A DNA stretch of 64,000 bases from positions 763,447-827,446 of the forward strand of contig QZLF01000001.1 in the NCBI GenBank assembly GCA_016771945.1, written 5' to 3'. Below, in pieces: positions 8,585-21,303 of this stretch. The position numbers and the translations under genes were made by a program. Source of the DNA: Candidatus Leucobacter sulfamidivorax (GTDB taxonomy: Bacteria; Actinomycetota; Actinomycetes; Actinomycetales; Microbacteriaceae). The notes beneath the pieces were generated by a model, which worked only from the letters and a program-made list of their open reading frames with translations, was not told where the DNA came from and did not search any database. The first letter of the stretch is position 1, and every line of letters starts with the position of its first letter.

Positions 8585-9636
8585 GATCCGGCGCCCTCCT
8601 TCGCGGTGCTCTGAGCCGGCGGCGCGATGACCGCGGAGTCGCCGTCGAGATGCTGCCGCAGCATCCGGCGGCGGCGACGACGGCCGAAGACCTGATCGCC
8701 GAGCACCGCGGCGACGAGGATGACGCCGGTCACGACCTGCTGCCAGAAGCTCTGCACGCCGGCGAGGCTGAGGCCGTTCTGCAGGATGCCGATAAAGAGC
8801 ACGCCGAGCGCGGTGCCGCCGACGCCGCCGACGCCGCCCGCCAGTGCGGTGCCGCCGAGCAGCACGGCCGCGGCGGCCTGGAGCGGCAGTTCGACGTTGA
8901 CCTGCGGCGAGGCCGCTCCGATGCGGCCCGCTGCGATGATGCCGGCGAGGGCGGCGCATCCGCCCACGATCGCGTAGACCGCCACGATCGTACGGGTCGT
9001 GCGGATGCCCGAGAGGCGCGCCGCAGTGACGCTGCCGCCGACGGCGTACATGTCGCGTCCGAAGAAGGTGCGCGACTGCACGATCAGGGCGATCAGGAAG
9101 ATGATCAGCATGATCCAGACCGGCGTGGGGACGCCCAGGGTGAAGGTGACGCCGATCCAGCGGATCAGCGGATCGGCGATATTGATCGTCTCTGTCTCCG
9201 ACCAGAGGTTCACGATGCCCGTGTACGCCGTCATTGTCGCGAGCGTGACCACGAAGAACGAGAGCCCCAGTTTGCCGATCAGCATGCCGTTGACCAGGCC
9301 GCCCACGACGACACCGCCCACGACGCAGACGATCACCGCCGCCCAGGCCGGCAGACCCGCGGTGAGCATCTTGCCGAGGGCGATGGCGGAGAGCGCCGCG
9401 ACGGCCCCCACGGAGAGGTCGAAGCCGCCGACGATCGTCACGAAGGTCATGCCCATGGCCACGATCCAGACCACTGCGATCGAGGTGAGCAGGTTGGTGA
9501 GGTTGCGAGCCAGGAAGAAATTGGGCAGCAGGAACGAGAAGGCGGTGAACATCACCACGACGAGTACGAGCACCGGGCGGAAGTTGCCCGTCATGCCCCA
9601 GATCCGGGCGAGGGGCGAACTAGTCTTCGCGGTCAT
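8581..9636 (-). CDS. ABC transporter permease, RbsC/carbohydrate-type
   Basis: A 351-residue integral membrane protein of the RbsC/XylH-type permease family, with about eight to ten hydrophobic segments and the typical GGFDLSVGAVAALSAI segment plus GGTALAGGVGGVGGT near the C-terminus. ATG at 9636 has AGGAGGA 8-10 nt upstream and lies 17 nt inside the ATPase gene, ahead of the ATPase stop at 9620. The C-terminal tail is arginine-rich (GRRRRRR) and cytoplasmic. With the ATPase and lipoprotein it forms an importer; such systems carry sugars but also autoinducer-2, nucleosides and purine-like compounds, which suits a heterocycle island. Confidence 0.9.
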   Translation of the reverse strand: MTAKTSSPLARIWGMTGNFRPVLVLVVVMFTAFSFLLPNFFLARNLTNLLTSIAVVWIVAMGMTFVTIVGGFDLSVGAVAALSAIALGKMLTAGLPAWAAVIVCVVGGVVVGGLVNGMLIGKLGLSFFVVTLATMTAYTGIVNLWSETETINIADPLIRWIGVTFTLGVPTPVWIMLIIFLIALIVQSRTFFGRDMYAVGGSVTAARLSGIRTTRTIVAVYAIVGGCAALAGIIAAGRIGAASPQVNVELPLQAAAAVLLGGTALAGGVGGVGGTALGVLFIGILQNGLSLAGVQSFWQQVVTGVILVAAVLGDQVFGRRRRRRMLRQHLDGDSAVIAPPAQSTAKEGAGS

Positions 9637-11164
9637 AGAGGGCTCCTCCTGTGTAGAGTCCGAGTTGGAATTCGTCGGTGGTCGAGGCGTCGAGATCGGC
9701 GACCACACGACCGCTCGCCAGCACGACGATGCGGTCGCAGAGCTCGAGCAGTTCGGGGTTCTCCGACGACGAGACGAGAATGGTCGTTCCGGCCGCGGCC
9801 GCCGCCTTGAGCAGGGTGTAGATCTCGCGCTTCGCCGAGACGTCGACGCCCCGGGTCGGTTCGTCGAGCAGCAGCACGGTCGAGCCGGCGACCGTCCATT
9901 TGCCGAGCGCCACCTTCTGCTGCCCGCCGCCGCTCAGGGTGCTCACTGGCACGTCGGGGCCGTCGGCCTTGACCTGCATGGCCGCCATCGCCTCCTCCAC
10001 CAGGGTGCGCACGCGCGCGATGCGCGGGGAGCGTAGGCGCGGCATCGTCATCGTGGCCGCCATCGCCATGTTGTCGCCGATCGAGCGCTTGAGCACGAGT
10101 CCCTGGGTCTTGCGATCGGGCGGCAGATAGCCGATCCCGCTCGCGATCGCGGTGCGCGGGTCGCGCGGCGCGTACGGCTCCCCGTCGAGCAGCATGGTGC
10201 CCGAATCGGCGTGGCCGACGCCGAAGAGGGTCTCGAGCAGCTCGGAGCGGCCGGATCCGGTGAGGCCTGCGAGTCCGACGATCTGCCCGGGGGAGACCTG
10301 GAGGCTGATGCCCTCGAAGACGCCGGTCAGAGTGAGAGCCCGGACCTCCAGCGCGTGGTGGCCCGTCTCGGCCGCGGCGGGCCGGGGCATCGCCTCGGCC
10401 ACGACGGCGTTGACCGGATGGCCGACCATGGCGTCGACCAGCGTCTCCGCGGTGAAGTCCGCGGCCGGGCCGGCGGCCACGGTGCGTCCCTCGCGCAGCA
10501 CGGTGATCTCGTCGGCGATCTCGAACATCTCGGGCATCCGGTGGGAGACGAAGATCACCGAGACGCCCTGGGCGGTGACCGCGCGCACCGCGGCGAAGAG
10601 GCCCTCGACCTCGCGCCGCCCGAGCGAGCTGGTGGGCTCGTCGAGGATGAGGATGCGCGCGTCCATCGACAGCGCCCGCGCCACCTCGACCATCTGCTGG
10701 CGGTCGGGGCTGAGCGTGCCGACGAGCACGGCCGGGTCGATGTCGACTCCGAGGCCGGCCAGGATCTCCGCGGCGGCCCGCTCGGTGCGTCGCCAGTCGA
10801 TCCCGAAGGGGCCGCGTACGAGCCGGCGCCCCATGAGCACGTTCTCGGCCACGGTGAGCTGGGGCGCGAGCGCGGTCTCCTGGGAGACCATCACGATGCC
10901 GCGGGCGATCGCCTCCGACGGCGAGCCGAGTTCGATCGGCCCGCCGTCGAGGAGGATCTCTCCGGCGTCGGGCCGCTGCTGCCCGGAGAGGATCCCGAGC
11001 AGCGTGGACTTGCCGCAGCCGTTCTGCCCGATCAATCCGAGCACCTGCCCCGGGCGGCCGATCGTGAGATCGGCCCCCCGGAGCGCGTGGACCCCGCCGA
11101 AGCGCTTCTCGATGCCGCGCAGTTCGAGCAGTGGCCGCTCGCCGCGATCATGAGTCGAGGTCAT
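9620..11164 (-). CDS. ABC transporter ATPase with two nucleotide-binding domains (RbsA/MglA type)
   Basis: A 514-residue ATPase with tandem ABC domains. Domain 1 has Walker A GQNGCGKST at 46-54, the signature LSPDRQQ and Walker B LILDEPTSSL. Domain 2 has the degenerate Walker A GLTGSGRSE usual for this family, then LSGGGQQKVALGKW and LLLDEPTRGVD. Two fused domains are typical of ribose/galactose-type importers. Its start is 6 bp downstream of the binding-protein stop. It powers import of the island substrate together with the permease. Confidence 0.93.
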   Translation of the reverse strand: MTSTHDRGERPLLELRGIEKRFGGVHALRGADLTIGRPGQVLGLIGQNGCGKSTLLGILSGQQRPDAGEILLDGGPIELGSPSEAIARGIVMVSQETALAPQLTVAENVLMGRRLVRGPFGIDWRRTERAAAEILAGLGVDIDPAVLVGTLSPDRQQMVEVARALSMDARILILDEPTSSLGRREVEGLFAAVRAVTAQGVSVIFVSHRMPEMFEIADEITVLREGRTVAAGPAADFTAETLVDAMVGHPVNAVVAEAMPRPAAAETGHHALEVRALTLTGVFEGISLQVSPGQIVGLAGLTGSGRSELLETLFGVGHADSGTMLLDGEPYAPRDPRTAIASGIGYLPPDRKTQGLVLKRSIGDNMAMAATMTMPRLRSPRIARVRTLVEEAMAAMQVKADGPDVPVSTLSGGGQQKVALGKWTVAGSTVLLLDEPTRGVDVSAKREIYTLLKAAAAAGTTILVSSSENPELLELCDRIVVLASGRVVADLDASTTDEFQLGLYTGGALYDRED

Positions 11165-11170
11165 CGACGA

Positions 11171-12238
11171 TCAGCCTGCGATGCCGACCACGGAATCGGC
11201 GTTCTCGGCGGTGACGAGCGTCGGTGCCGGGACGATCTGCTTCGGCAGCGGCAGGTTCTGCTCGGTGAGGAGGTTGTAGAGCCCCCACACCTGCTGGATG
11301 CCGATCTGCTCGGTGTCCAGCAGAACGGTGCCGGTCACGCCGCCTTCCTTGATGAGGTCGATCGTCGTCTGGTGGCCGCTGATGCCGTAGACGAGGACGT
11401 CGTCGATGCCGGCTGCGGCCAGCGTGTTCGCGGCCGCCGAGGCTGCAGCGTCGTTGTAGGTGATGATGACCTTGACATCCGGGTTGCGGGTGATGATGGT
11501 GTTCGTCGCGTCGGCCGAGGCCTCGGAGGTGTCGCCCTGCGCGTCGACCCGCTCGGTGAACTCCAGGCCGAACTCGCCGGCCCAGTGCTCGGCACGACCG
11601 ATCGAGTACTGCAGCAGCGGCACAGGGATGTTCACGCCGATCGTCGCGAACTTGGTGCCGGGAGCCAGGGAGGCCGCGTTCTGAGCGGTCAGGTAGCGCG
11701 GGTAGTCGACGCCCTGGAGCACCGCGGAGGTGTAGCTCGGCAGCAGCTCCTCGCCGGCCTGCGGCGGCGTGTCCTGTCCGACGATCGGGATGCCCAGGCT
11801 CGCGGCCTCCTCGAGGCAGGGGCCGAGAGCGGAGGGATCGACGCCGTAGACGGCGATCGCATCGACGCCCTGCGCGATCAGCTGGTTGCACTGGCTGACC
11901 TGGTTGTCGACGTTCAGACCGGCATCGAGCCCGATGAACTCGCCGCCGAGGCGCTCGGTCTCGGCCTTGCCCGCGTCGTAGACGGCCTTCACGAAGGCGT
12001 TCGCCAGCGTCGGGGTGAGCCAGCCGATGGTGAAGGAGTAGCCCTCCTGGATCTCGGGTTCGCCGTAGGAGGATTCGAGCCCGCCCTCCGCGCCGTCGAA
12101 GGCGACATCGGGCGCCTCGGCCGAGTTGCCGCCGCCGGTCTCGGGTGCGGTGCTCTCGCCTCCGCCGGAGGCGCAGCCGGTGAGCGCCAGGGCCGCGATG
12201 GCCACCATGGCGGCGAGCGCGGAAGTGGTGTGCTTCAT
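11171..12238 (-). CDS. Substrate-binding lipoprotein of the ABC importer
   Basis: A 355-residue periplasmic-binding-type lipoprotein. The signal peptide ends in the lipobox ALTGC with the lipidated cysteine at residue 22, followed by a glycine/serine linker and a sugar-binding-protein-like domain of the Peripla_BP_4 type (IGWLTPTLANAFVKAVYDAG, QLIAQGVDAIAVYGVDPSAL, IVGQDTPP). ATG at 12238 follows AAGGAA. It is the first gene of the island operon and is divergent from the TetR gene, so the intergenic palindrome at 12376-12392 is likely to control both. The ligand is unknown. Confidence 0.9.
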   Translation of the reverse strand: MKHTTSALAAMVAIAALALTGCASGGGESTAPETGGGNSAEAPDVAFDGAEGGLESSYGEPEIQEGYSFTIGWLTPTLANAFVKAVYDAGKAETERLGGEFIGLDAGLNVDNQVSQCNQLIAQGVDAIAVYGVDPSALGPCLEEAASLGIPIVGQDTPPQAGEELLPSYTSAVLQGVDYPRYLTAQNAASLAPGTKFATIGVNIPVPLLQYSIGRAEHWAGEFGLEFTERVDAQGDTSEASADATNTIITRNPDVKVIITYNDAAASAAANTLAAAGIDDVLVYGISGHQTTIDLIKEGGVTGTVLLDTEQIGIQQVWGLYNLLTEQNLPLPKQIVPAPTLVTAENADSVVGIAG

Positions 12239-12375
12239 GGTTTCGGTTCCTTATCGTCTGGGCGGTGAGCCGGTTCGGTACGGAGCGCCTGAGGCGAGCA
12301 AGCCGGTGATGCAGGGGGACGGCGCAGAGGAGGGTGGCGGCTTGCCGCAGAGATCTATCACTGTCAACATTGAAG

Positions 12376-12392
12376 TGTTAGCACCTCTAACA
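12376..12392. promoter_or_regulatory. Candidate TetR operator between the importer and TetR genes
   Basis: A perfect palindrome TGTTAGCACCTCTAACA (6-bp arms, 5-bp spacer) lies in the AT-richer part of the 278-bp divergent region 12239-12516. TATAAC at 12399-12404 and TTGACA on the minus strand (12367-12362) flank it, so it overlaps plausible promoter elements. Size and symmetry fit a TetR-family operator; assignment to the adjacent TetR gene is inferred. The rest of the gap shows no gene. Confidence 0.5.
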
Positions 12393-12516
12393 GAGATTTA
12401 TAACACACGCCGTTGGGGTGCGGAAGATCCATTTCCCGAGTTGTTACTCGACCGACACACGGCCGTCGCACTGCCACGGCGGAAAGGCCCCCGTGCCGCG
12501 CAACTATGATTCGTAT

Positions 12517-13245
12517 GTGAGCAGCAGCGAGAAGATCAGCACCGCGGACCGGATCGTTCGGGCGGCCGCGGCGTTGCTCGCCGAGGGCGGACGGGACGCC
12601 GTCTCCACGCGCACGGTCTCGCAGGCGGCCGGGGTGCAGACCCCGACGATCTACCGCCTGTTCGGCGATATGCGGGGTCTCTTCGACGCGGTGGCGACCT
12701 ACGGCTTCTCCGAGTACCTCGCCAGCACGCTGCTCCCGGAGGGGCCGGTCGACCCGCTCGACGAGCTGCGCCGCGGCTACGACATGCACGTCGAGTTCGG
12801 TCTCACCAACCCGGGCATCTACAAGCTCATGTACGGCTCCCCGACCCCCGGGGTGCAGGCCGAGTTCATGCGCGATACGCTGCGCACCCTGGAGCAGCGG
12901 GTGGAGAACGTCGCCCGGGCGGGGCTGCTGCGGGTCAGCATGGAGGAGGCGGTGCTGATGATGCACTCCGTGGCCTCCGGGGTGACGATGACGCTGCTCG
13001 GCCTGTTCCCCGAGCAGCGCGATCTGAGCATCGTCGCGACATGCCGGGAGGCGACGATCGCGGCGATGACCGTGCCCGAGGCCGAGGTGCTGCAGAGCCC
13101 TCGGGACCCGGTGGCCGAGGGCGCGATCACCATCGACGCGCATCTCGACGGGCTGCAGGACGTGCTGTCGGACGGCGAGCGGGCGCTGCTCGGAGAGCTG
13201 CTCGCCCGCATCGCCCGCAGAGCGCCCCGCGCCGCCGCGGAGTGA
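12517..13245 (+). CDS. TetR-family transcriptional regulator
   Basis: A 242-residue TetR/AcrR regulator with the helix-turn-helix ARIVRAAAALLAEGG-type helix 1 region and VSTRTVSQAAGVQTPTIYRLF recognition helices near residues 25-50, followed by an all-helical ligand domain. The frame is open upstream to 12418, but GTG at 12517 (VSSSEKISTADR) is preferred. TATGAT at 12505-12510 lies 6 nt before it, matching the leaderless promoters seen at many genes of this window. It is divergent from the importer operon and probably represses it until a pathway compound binds. Confidence 0.87.
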   Translation: MSSSEKISTADRIVRAAAALLAEGGRDAVSTRTVSQAAGVQTPTIYRLFGDMRGLFDAVATYGFSEYLASTLLPEGPVDPLDELRRGYDMHVEFGLTNPGIYKLMYGSPTPGVQAEFMRDTLRTLEQRVENVARAGLLRVSMEEAVLMMHSVASGVTMTLLGLFPEQRDLSIVATCREATIAAMTVPEAEVLQSPRDPVAEGAITIDAHLDGLQDVLSDGERALLGELLARIARRAPRAAAE

Positions 13246-13287
13246 CGCTCCGCCATCGGACTCTCGCCCGGAGGCCGGGCGGCCTGC

Positions 13288-13293
13288 TAGGCT
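13288..13293 (+). promoter_or_regulatory. Putative -10 box for the glycine-riboswitch transcript
   Basis: TAGGCT lies about 30 bp upstream of the first glycine aptamer and matches the TANNNT form used elsewhere in the window. No convincing -35 is visible. Transcription would start near 13300 and run through the riboswitch into gcvP. A small GC hairpin at 13266-13280 (GCCCGG/CCGGGC) just upstream may end the TetR transcript. Confidence 0.4.
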
Positions 13294-13319
13294 GAGCGCA
13301 TTCGTGAATATCGGCTGAC

Positions 13320-13540
13320 ACGTCGCAGCGGGAGAGTCCGGCACAGGCCGGCGCCGTAGGAGCAATCCCTCCCCGGGAATCTCTCAGGCACCCGTACCGC
13401 TGCGATCGGCTCCCCGCCCTGTGCGACGGAGCCACGGCAACTCTGGAAAGCTGCGGGCATCGCCCGCACACCGACGGTGCAAGGAGCGGCGCGCAGGCGC
13501 GGCTCCGAATCTCTCAGGTCACGTACAGAGCGGGGAGGAT
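13320..13540 (+). ncRNA. Tandem glycine riboswitch (gcvT motif, two aptamers)
   Basis: Two aptamer-like segments follow each other. The first is about 13322-13406, with GGGAGAGTCCGGC, GCCGTAGGAGCAA and GGAATCTCTCAGGCACC. The second is about 13438-13535, with CTCTGGAAAGC, GGTGCAAGGAGC and CCGAATCTCTCAGGTCAC. These conserved blocks, the roughly 30-nt linker and the position ahead of gcvP are characteristic of cooperative glycine riboswitches, which turn on glycine-cleavage genes when glycine is high. The leader fills most of the 338-bp gap between the TetR gene and gcvP. The expression platform just before the TTG start was not resolved. Confidence 0.93.
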
Positions 13541-13583
13541 CCCTCGCCCGGTCGCGCCCGCGACCACGACCCCGGAGATCCCC

Positions 13584-16517
<2,934 letters not shown>

Positions 16518-16524
16518 ACCGCTG

Positions 16525-16571
16525 ATCGAGCTTGTCGAGATCAAGGTCATCTCGACAAGCTCGATGACCGG
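16525..16571. repeat. REP-like inverted repeat after gcvP
   Basis: ATCGAGCTTGTCGAGAT (16525-16541) and its exact complement (16549-16565) form a perfect 17-bp hairpin with a 7-bp loop, 8 bp after the gcvP stop. The flank TCGATGACCGG is echoed by TCGTTGACCGG 20 bp later. It belongs to the same family as the copy inside gcvP. It could act as a transcript-stabilising or terminating hairpin between gcvP and gcvT. Confidence 0.8.
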
Positions 16572-16618
16572 CCTGACGAGCTCGTTGACCGGTGAGAATC
16601 CAGAGACGGAGAATGAGA

Positions 16619-16744
16619 ATGACCGATCCGAAGCACACCGCCCTCCACGAGGAGCATGCACCAAGGTGCTCAAGGCGACGCATCGCGTCGCGCGCCGTAT
16701 GTGCCGAGGCCGGCGCGGCCTCGGTCAAGGGGGGAGCCGCATGA
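16619..16744 (+). CDS. 41-codon leader ORF made from a duplicated gcvT start
   Basis: An ATG at 16619 has a good ribosome site (GGAG, 7 nt away) and opens [15 protein letters not shown], almost the same as the GcvT start [14 protein letters not shown]. After the shared stretch the frame runs into unrelated sequence and stops at 16744, its TGA overlapping the gcvT ATG (ATGA). It may be the original gcvT start displaced by a duplication or insertion, now acting as a translationally coupled leader. There is no evidence that the peptide has a function of its own. Confidence 0.45.
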   Translation: MTDPKHTALHEEHAPRCSRRRIASRAVCAEAGAASVKGGAA

Positions 16745-16772
16745 CTCGACACACCGCCCTCCACGAGGAGCA
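16634..16772 (+). repeat. 23-bp direct repeats flanking a hairpin-rich insert at the gcvT start
   Basis: A 23-bp sequence beginning CACACCGCCCTCCACGAGG occurs at 16634-16656 and again at 16750-16772, 116 bp apart, which is not a multiple of three. The DNA between holds three small perfect hairpins in a row: GCACC/GGTGC, GCGACGC/GCGTCGC and CCGAGGCC/GGCCTCGG. This suggests either a local duplication or insertion of a small structured element. Confidence 0.7.
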
Positions 16773-17886
16773 CGAGAAGCTCGGCGCCTCCTTCACCGAC
16801 TTCGGCGGCTGGGACATGCCGCTGAAGTACGGCAGCGAGCTCGCCGAGCACCGCGCCGTGCGCGAGGCCGCCGGCCTCTTCGATCTCTCGCACATGGGCG
16901 AGGTCTGGGTCTCGGGACCCGACGCGGCGACGTTCCTCAACACCGCTCTCGCGGGCAACCTGGCCGTCGTCAAGGCCGGCAAGGCCAAGTACTCGTTCAT
17001 CCTCGCGGAGGACGGCGGCATCATCGACGACCTCATCGTGTACCGGATCGCGGGGGAGGAGCGGGCGGAGTCCCGCTACCTCGTCGTGCCGAACGCGGGG
17101 AACGCGCCGACAGTTGCCGCGGCTCTCGCCGAGCGCGCCGCCGGCTTCGACGTCGAGGTCGTCGACGCCTCGGCCGAGACGAGCCTCATCGCCGTGCAGG
17201 GGCCCGCCGCCGAGGGGATCCTGCTCGACGTGGTGCGGAACGAGGATCGCGGTGCGGTCACCGAGCTGCCCTACTACGCCTGGGCGGCGGTGCGCATCGG
17301 CGACGTCGACGCCATCGACGTGCTGCTCGCCCGCACCGGCTACACCGGCGAGGACGGCTTCGAGCTCTTCATCCCCGACGAGCGCGCCGCCGAGCTGTGG
17401 CGGCTGCTGCTCGCGACCGGGGAGCCCGAGGGACTGATCCCCTGCGGCCTCGCCGCCCGCGACTCGCTGCGCCTCGAAGCCGGCATGCCGCTCTACGGCA
17501 ACGAGCTCGGCCTCGACACGACGCCCTTCGAGGCGGGTCTCGGCCCCGTCGTCTCCCTGAAGAAGGAGGAGGACTTCGTCGGCCGCGCCGCGCTCGAGGC
17601 CGCGAAGGAGGCGGGCCCCTCGCGCGTGCTCGTCGGTCTCAAGGGGCTCGGACGCCGCGCCGGCCGCGGCGGCTACCCGGTGTTCGCCCCCCACGAGGGC
17701 GGCACCGACCGCGAGATCGGGGTCGTCACGAGCGGCCAGCCCAGCCCGACGCTCGGCTACCCGGTGGCGATCGCCTACGTCGAGCCCGCCTTCGCGGAGC
17801 CGGGCACCGCGCTCGAGATCGACCTGCGCGGCAAGCGCGAACCCTTCGAGGTCGTGCCCCTGCCCTTCTACCGCCGCAAGGACTGA
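16741..17886 (+). CDS. gcvT: Aminomethyltransferase, T-protein of glycine cleavage
   Basis: A 381-residue T-protein with the usual start [40 protein letters not shown] and the folate-site run [13 protein letters not shown], then [19 protein letters not shown]. It moves the methylene group from the aminomethyl-GcvH arm to tetrahydrofolate and releases ammonia. ATG at 16741 follows AAGGGGGGAG and overlaps the stop of the leader ORF. It lies 223 bp after gcvP and 110 bp before gcvH, and shares the riboswitch-led unit. Confidence 0.97.
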   Translation: MTRHTALHEEHEKLGASFTDFGGWDMPLKYGSELAEHRAVREAAGLFDLSHMGEVWVSGPDAATFLNTALAGNLAVVKAGKAKYSFILAEDGGIIDDLIVYRIAGEERAESRYLVVPNAGNAPTVAAALAERAAGFDVEVVDASAETSLIAVQGPAAEGILLDVVRNEDRGAVTELPYYAWAAVRIGDVDAIDVLLARTGYTGEDGFELFIPDERAAELWRLLLATGEPEGLIPCGLAARDSLRLEAGMPLYGNELGLDTTPFEAGLGPVVSLKKEEDFVGRAALEAAKEAGPSRVLVGLKGLGRRAGRGGYPVFAPHEGGTDREIGVVTSGQPSPTLGYPVAIAYVEPAFAEPGTALEIDLRGKREPFEVVPLPFYRRKD

Positions 17887-17996
17887 ATCGGCACGAACCG
17901 TCGCACAGTCGGCAACACCCGGGGCCGGACGGCCCGACACCCACCAGTATGGATCCTGCGCCCGGCCGGATCCGAGCGAATGCGAAGGAATCGAAC

Positions 17997-18374
17997 ATGA
18001 GCAAGATCAACACCAGTCTCCGCTACTCGTCTGAGCACGAGTGGATCGACGACCAGACCCCCGCGACCGTCGGCGTGAGCCAGGTGGCGGCCGACGCGCT
18101 GGGCGACGTCGTCTACCTCGAGCTGCCCCAGGTGGGCGCGAGCCTCACCGCGGGCGAGGTCTGCGGCGAGATCGAGTCGACCAAGTCGGTCTCCGAGCTC
18201 TTCAGCCCCGTGAGCGGCACGGTCGTCGAGGTCAACGATGCCGTCGTGGCCGATCCCGCGCTCGTCAACTCCGATCCCTACGGCGAGGCGTGGCTCTTCC
18301 GCGTCGAGGTCTCGGAGGAGGGCCCGCTGCTCTCGGCCGAGGAGTACGCCGCTGCCAACGGGGAATCGGTGTGA
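17997..18374 (+). CDS. gcvH: Glycine cleavage system H protein
   Basis: A 125-residue lipoyl carrier. The lipoylated lysine is K63 in [12 protein letters not shown], inside the typical [10 protein letters not shown]...G fold; the C-terminus has [14 protein letters not shown]. It shuttles the aminomethyl intermediate between GcvP, GcvT and lipoamide dehydrogenase. ATG at 17997 follows AAGGA. Its TGA overlaps the glyA GTG (GTGA). The 110-bp stretch between gcvT and gcvH shows no further gene. Confidence 0.97.
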   Translation: MSKINTSLRYSSEHEWIDDQTPATVGVSQVAADALGDVVYLELPQVGASLTAGEVCGEIESTKSVSELFSPVSGTVVEVNDAVVADPALVNSDPYGEAWLFRVEVSEEGPLLSAEEYAAANGESV

Positions 18375-19696
18375 GCGCCGCCATCGCCCAAATCGTCGCG
18401 CCCTCGCTGACGCAGCCGATCGGCGAGCTCGACCCCGAGGTGGCCGAGCGCATCGACGCGGAGCTCGACCGTCAGCGCCGCGGCCTGGAGATGATCGCGT
18501 CGGAGAACCACACCGCCGAGGCCGTCATGCAGGCGCAGGGCTCCGTGCTCACCAACAAGTACGCCGAGGGATACCCCGGGCGCCGCTACTACGGCGGCTG
18601 CGAGGAGGTCGACGTCATCGAGACCCTCGCGATCGAGCGGGTGAAGTCGCTCTTCGGGGCGGCGTTCGCGAACGTGCAGCCGCACTCGGGCGCGCAGGCG
18701 AACGCTTCGGTGATGCACGCGCTGATCCGCCCGGGCGACACGATCCTGGGCCTGAACCTCGCGCACGGCGGGCATCTCACGCACGGCATGAAGATCAACT
18801 TCTCGGGCCGGCTCTACGAGGTCGTCGCCTACGGCGTCGACGAGTCGACGCATCGCATCGACATGGACGAGGTCGAGCGGCTCGCGCACGAGCACCGCCC
18901 GAAGCTCATCGTCGCCGGCTGGTCGGCCTATCCGCGCGTGCTCGACTTCGAGCGCTTCCGCGCGATCGCCGACGCGGTGGGCGCCGTCCTTATGGTCGAC
19001 ATGGCGCATTTCGCCGGCCTCGTGGCCGCGGGGCTCCACCCGAGCCCCGTGCCCCACGCCCACGTCACGACCTCGACGACGCACAAGACGCTCGCCGGCC
19101 CGCGCGGCGGGCTCATCCTCACGAACGACGCCGAGATCGCGAAGAAGATCAATTCCGCGGTGTTCCCCGGCCAGCAGGGCGGGCCGCTGGAGCATGTGAT
19201 CGCCGGCAAGGCCGTGGCGTTCAAGATCGCCGCCGGCGAGGAGTTCGTGGAGCGCCAGCGGCGCACGGTCATCGGAGCCCGCCTGCTCGCGGAGCGGCTC
19301 AGCCGTGCAGACGTCACCGAGCGCGGCATCAGCGTGCTGACCGGCGGCACCGACGTGCACCTGGTACTCGTCGACCTGCGGAATTCGTCGCTCGACGGGC
19401 AGACGGCGGAGGATCTGCTCGCGGCGATCGAGATCACCGTCAACCGCAACGCGGTGCCCTTCGACCCGCGGCCGCCGATGGTGACGAGCGGGCTCAGGAT
19501 CGGCACGCCGGCTCTCGCCACCCGCGGCTTCGGCGACGCCGCTTTCGCGGCCGTGGCCGACATCATCGCCGAGGCGCTCATCGCGGGCACCGAGGAGGGC
19601 GGGCCCGACCCCGCCGTGCTCGCCTCGCTGAAGCATCGCGTGCACGAGTTGGCGCATCTGCATCCGCTCTACCCGGACCTCGCTCCGCTCGGCTAG
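18371..19696 (+). CDS. glyA: Serine hydroxymethyltransferase
   Basis: A 441-residue SHMT that interconverts glycine and serine with tetrahydrofolate. PLP lysine K239 lies in [16 protein letters not shown]; other marks are [11 protein letters not shown] near the start, [15 protein letters not shown] and HSGAQAN. The open frame extends further upstream, but GTG at 18371 ([11 protein letters not shown]) overlaps the gcvH stop and gives the normal length. Placement after gcvH under glycine control couples glycine cleavage to serine synthesis. Confidence 0.97.
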   Translation: MSAAIAQIVAPSLTQPIGELDPEVAERIDAELDRQRRGLEMIASENHTAEAVMQAQGSVLTNKYAEGYPGRRYYGGCEEVDVIETLAIERVKSLFGAAFANVQPHSGAQANASVMHALIRPGDTILGLNLAHGGHLTHGMKINFSGRLYEVVAYGVDESTHRIDMDEVERLAHEHRPKLIVAGWSAYPRVLDFERFRAIADAVGAVLMVDMAHFAGLVAAGLHPSPVPHAHVTTSTTHKTLAGPRGGLILTNDAEIAKKINSAVFPGQQGGPLEHVIAGKAVAFKIAAGEEFVERQRRTVIGARLLAERLSRADVTERGISVLTGGTDVHLVLVDLRNSSLDGQTAEDLLAAIEITVNRNAVPFDPRPPMVTSGLRIGTPALATRGFGDAAFAAVADIIAEALIAGTEEGGPDPAVLASLKHRVHELAHLHPLYPDLAPLG

Positions 19697-19705
19697 GTTC
19701 CCGTC

Positions 19706-21130
<1,425 letters not shown>

Positions 21131-21149
21131 ACGGGGGCGGATCCGCCGC

Positions 21150-21168
21150 TGTCGCCCATTGTGCAACA
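21150..21168. promoter_or_regulatory. IclR-type operator candidate, copy 1
   Basis: TGTCGCCCATTGTGCAACA fits TGTYGC-N7-GMAACA. It lies 20 bp after sdaA and about 140-150 bp before the DapA-like gene, the first gene of the second catabolic island. The motif recurs at 22179 and 27982. The IclR gene at 24795 is the likely cognate regulator, an inference from position and symmetry. Confidence 0.55.
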
Positions 21169-21303
21169 TCCGCCGTGCGCGGGTCTCCGCTCGGCTTCAC
21201 TGGTGTCTGACCGATCCGGGTGAGGTCCGGCGCGGGCGGCATGCGGCGCCCCGCCGTCTCGGGCCCCCGGCGACACCGGGAGGACACCGTGGAAGAGACA
21301 GTC

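Noticed and set aside
16634-16772. Target-site duplication of an insertion sequence at gcvT
   Set aside because: The insert is only 84-93 bp and has no transposase or terminal inverted repeats; kept as a small structured insert or duplication instead.
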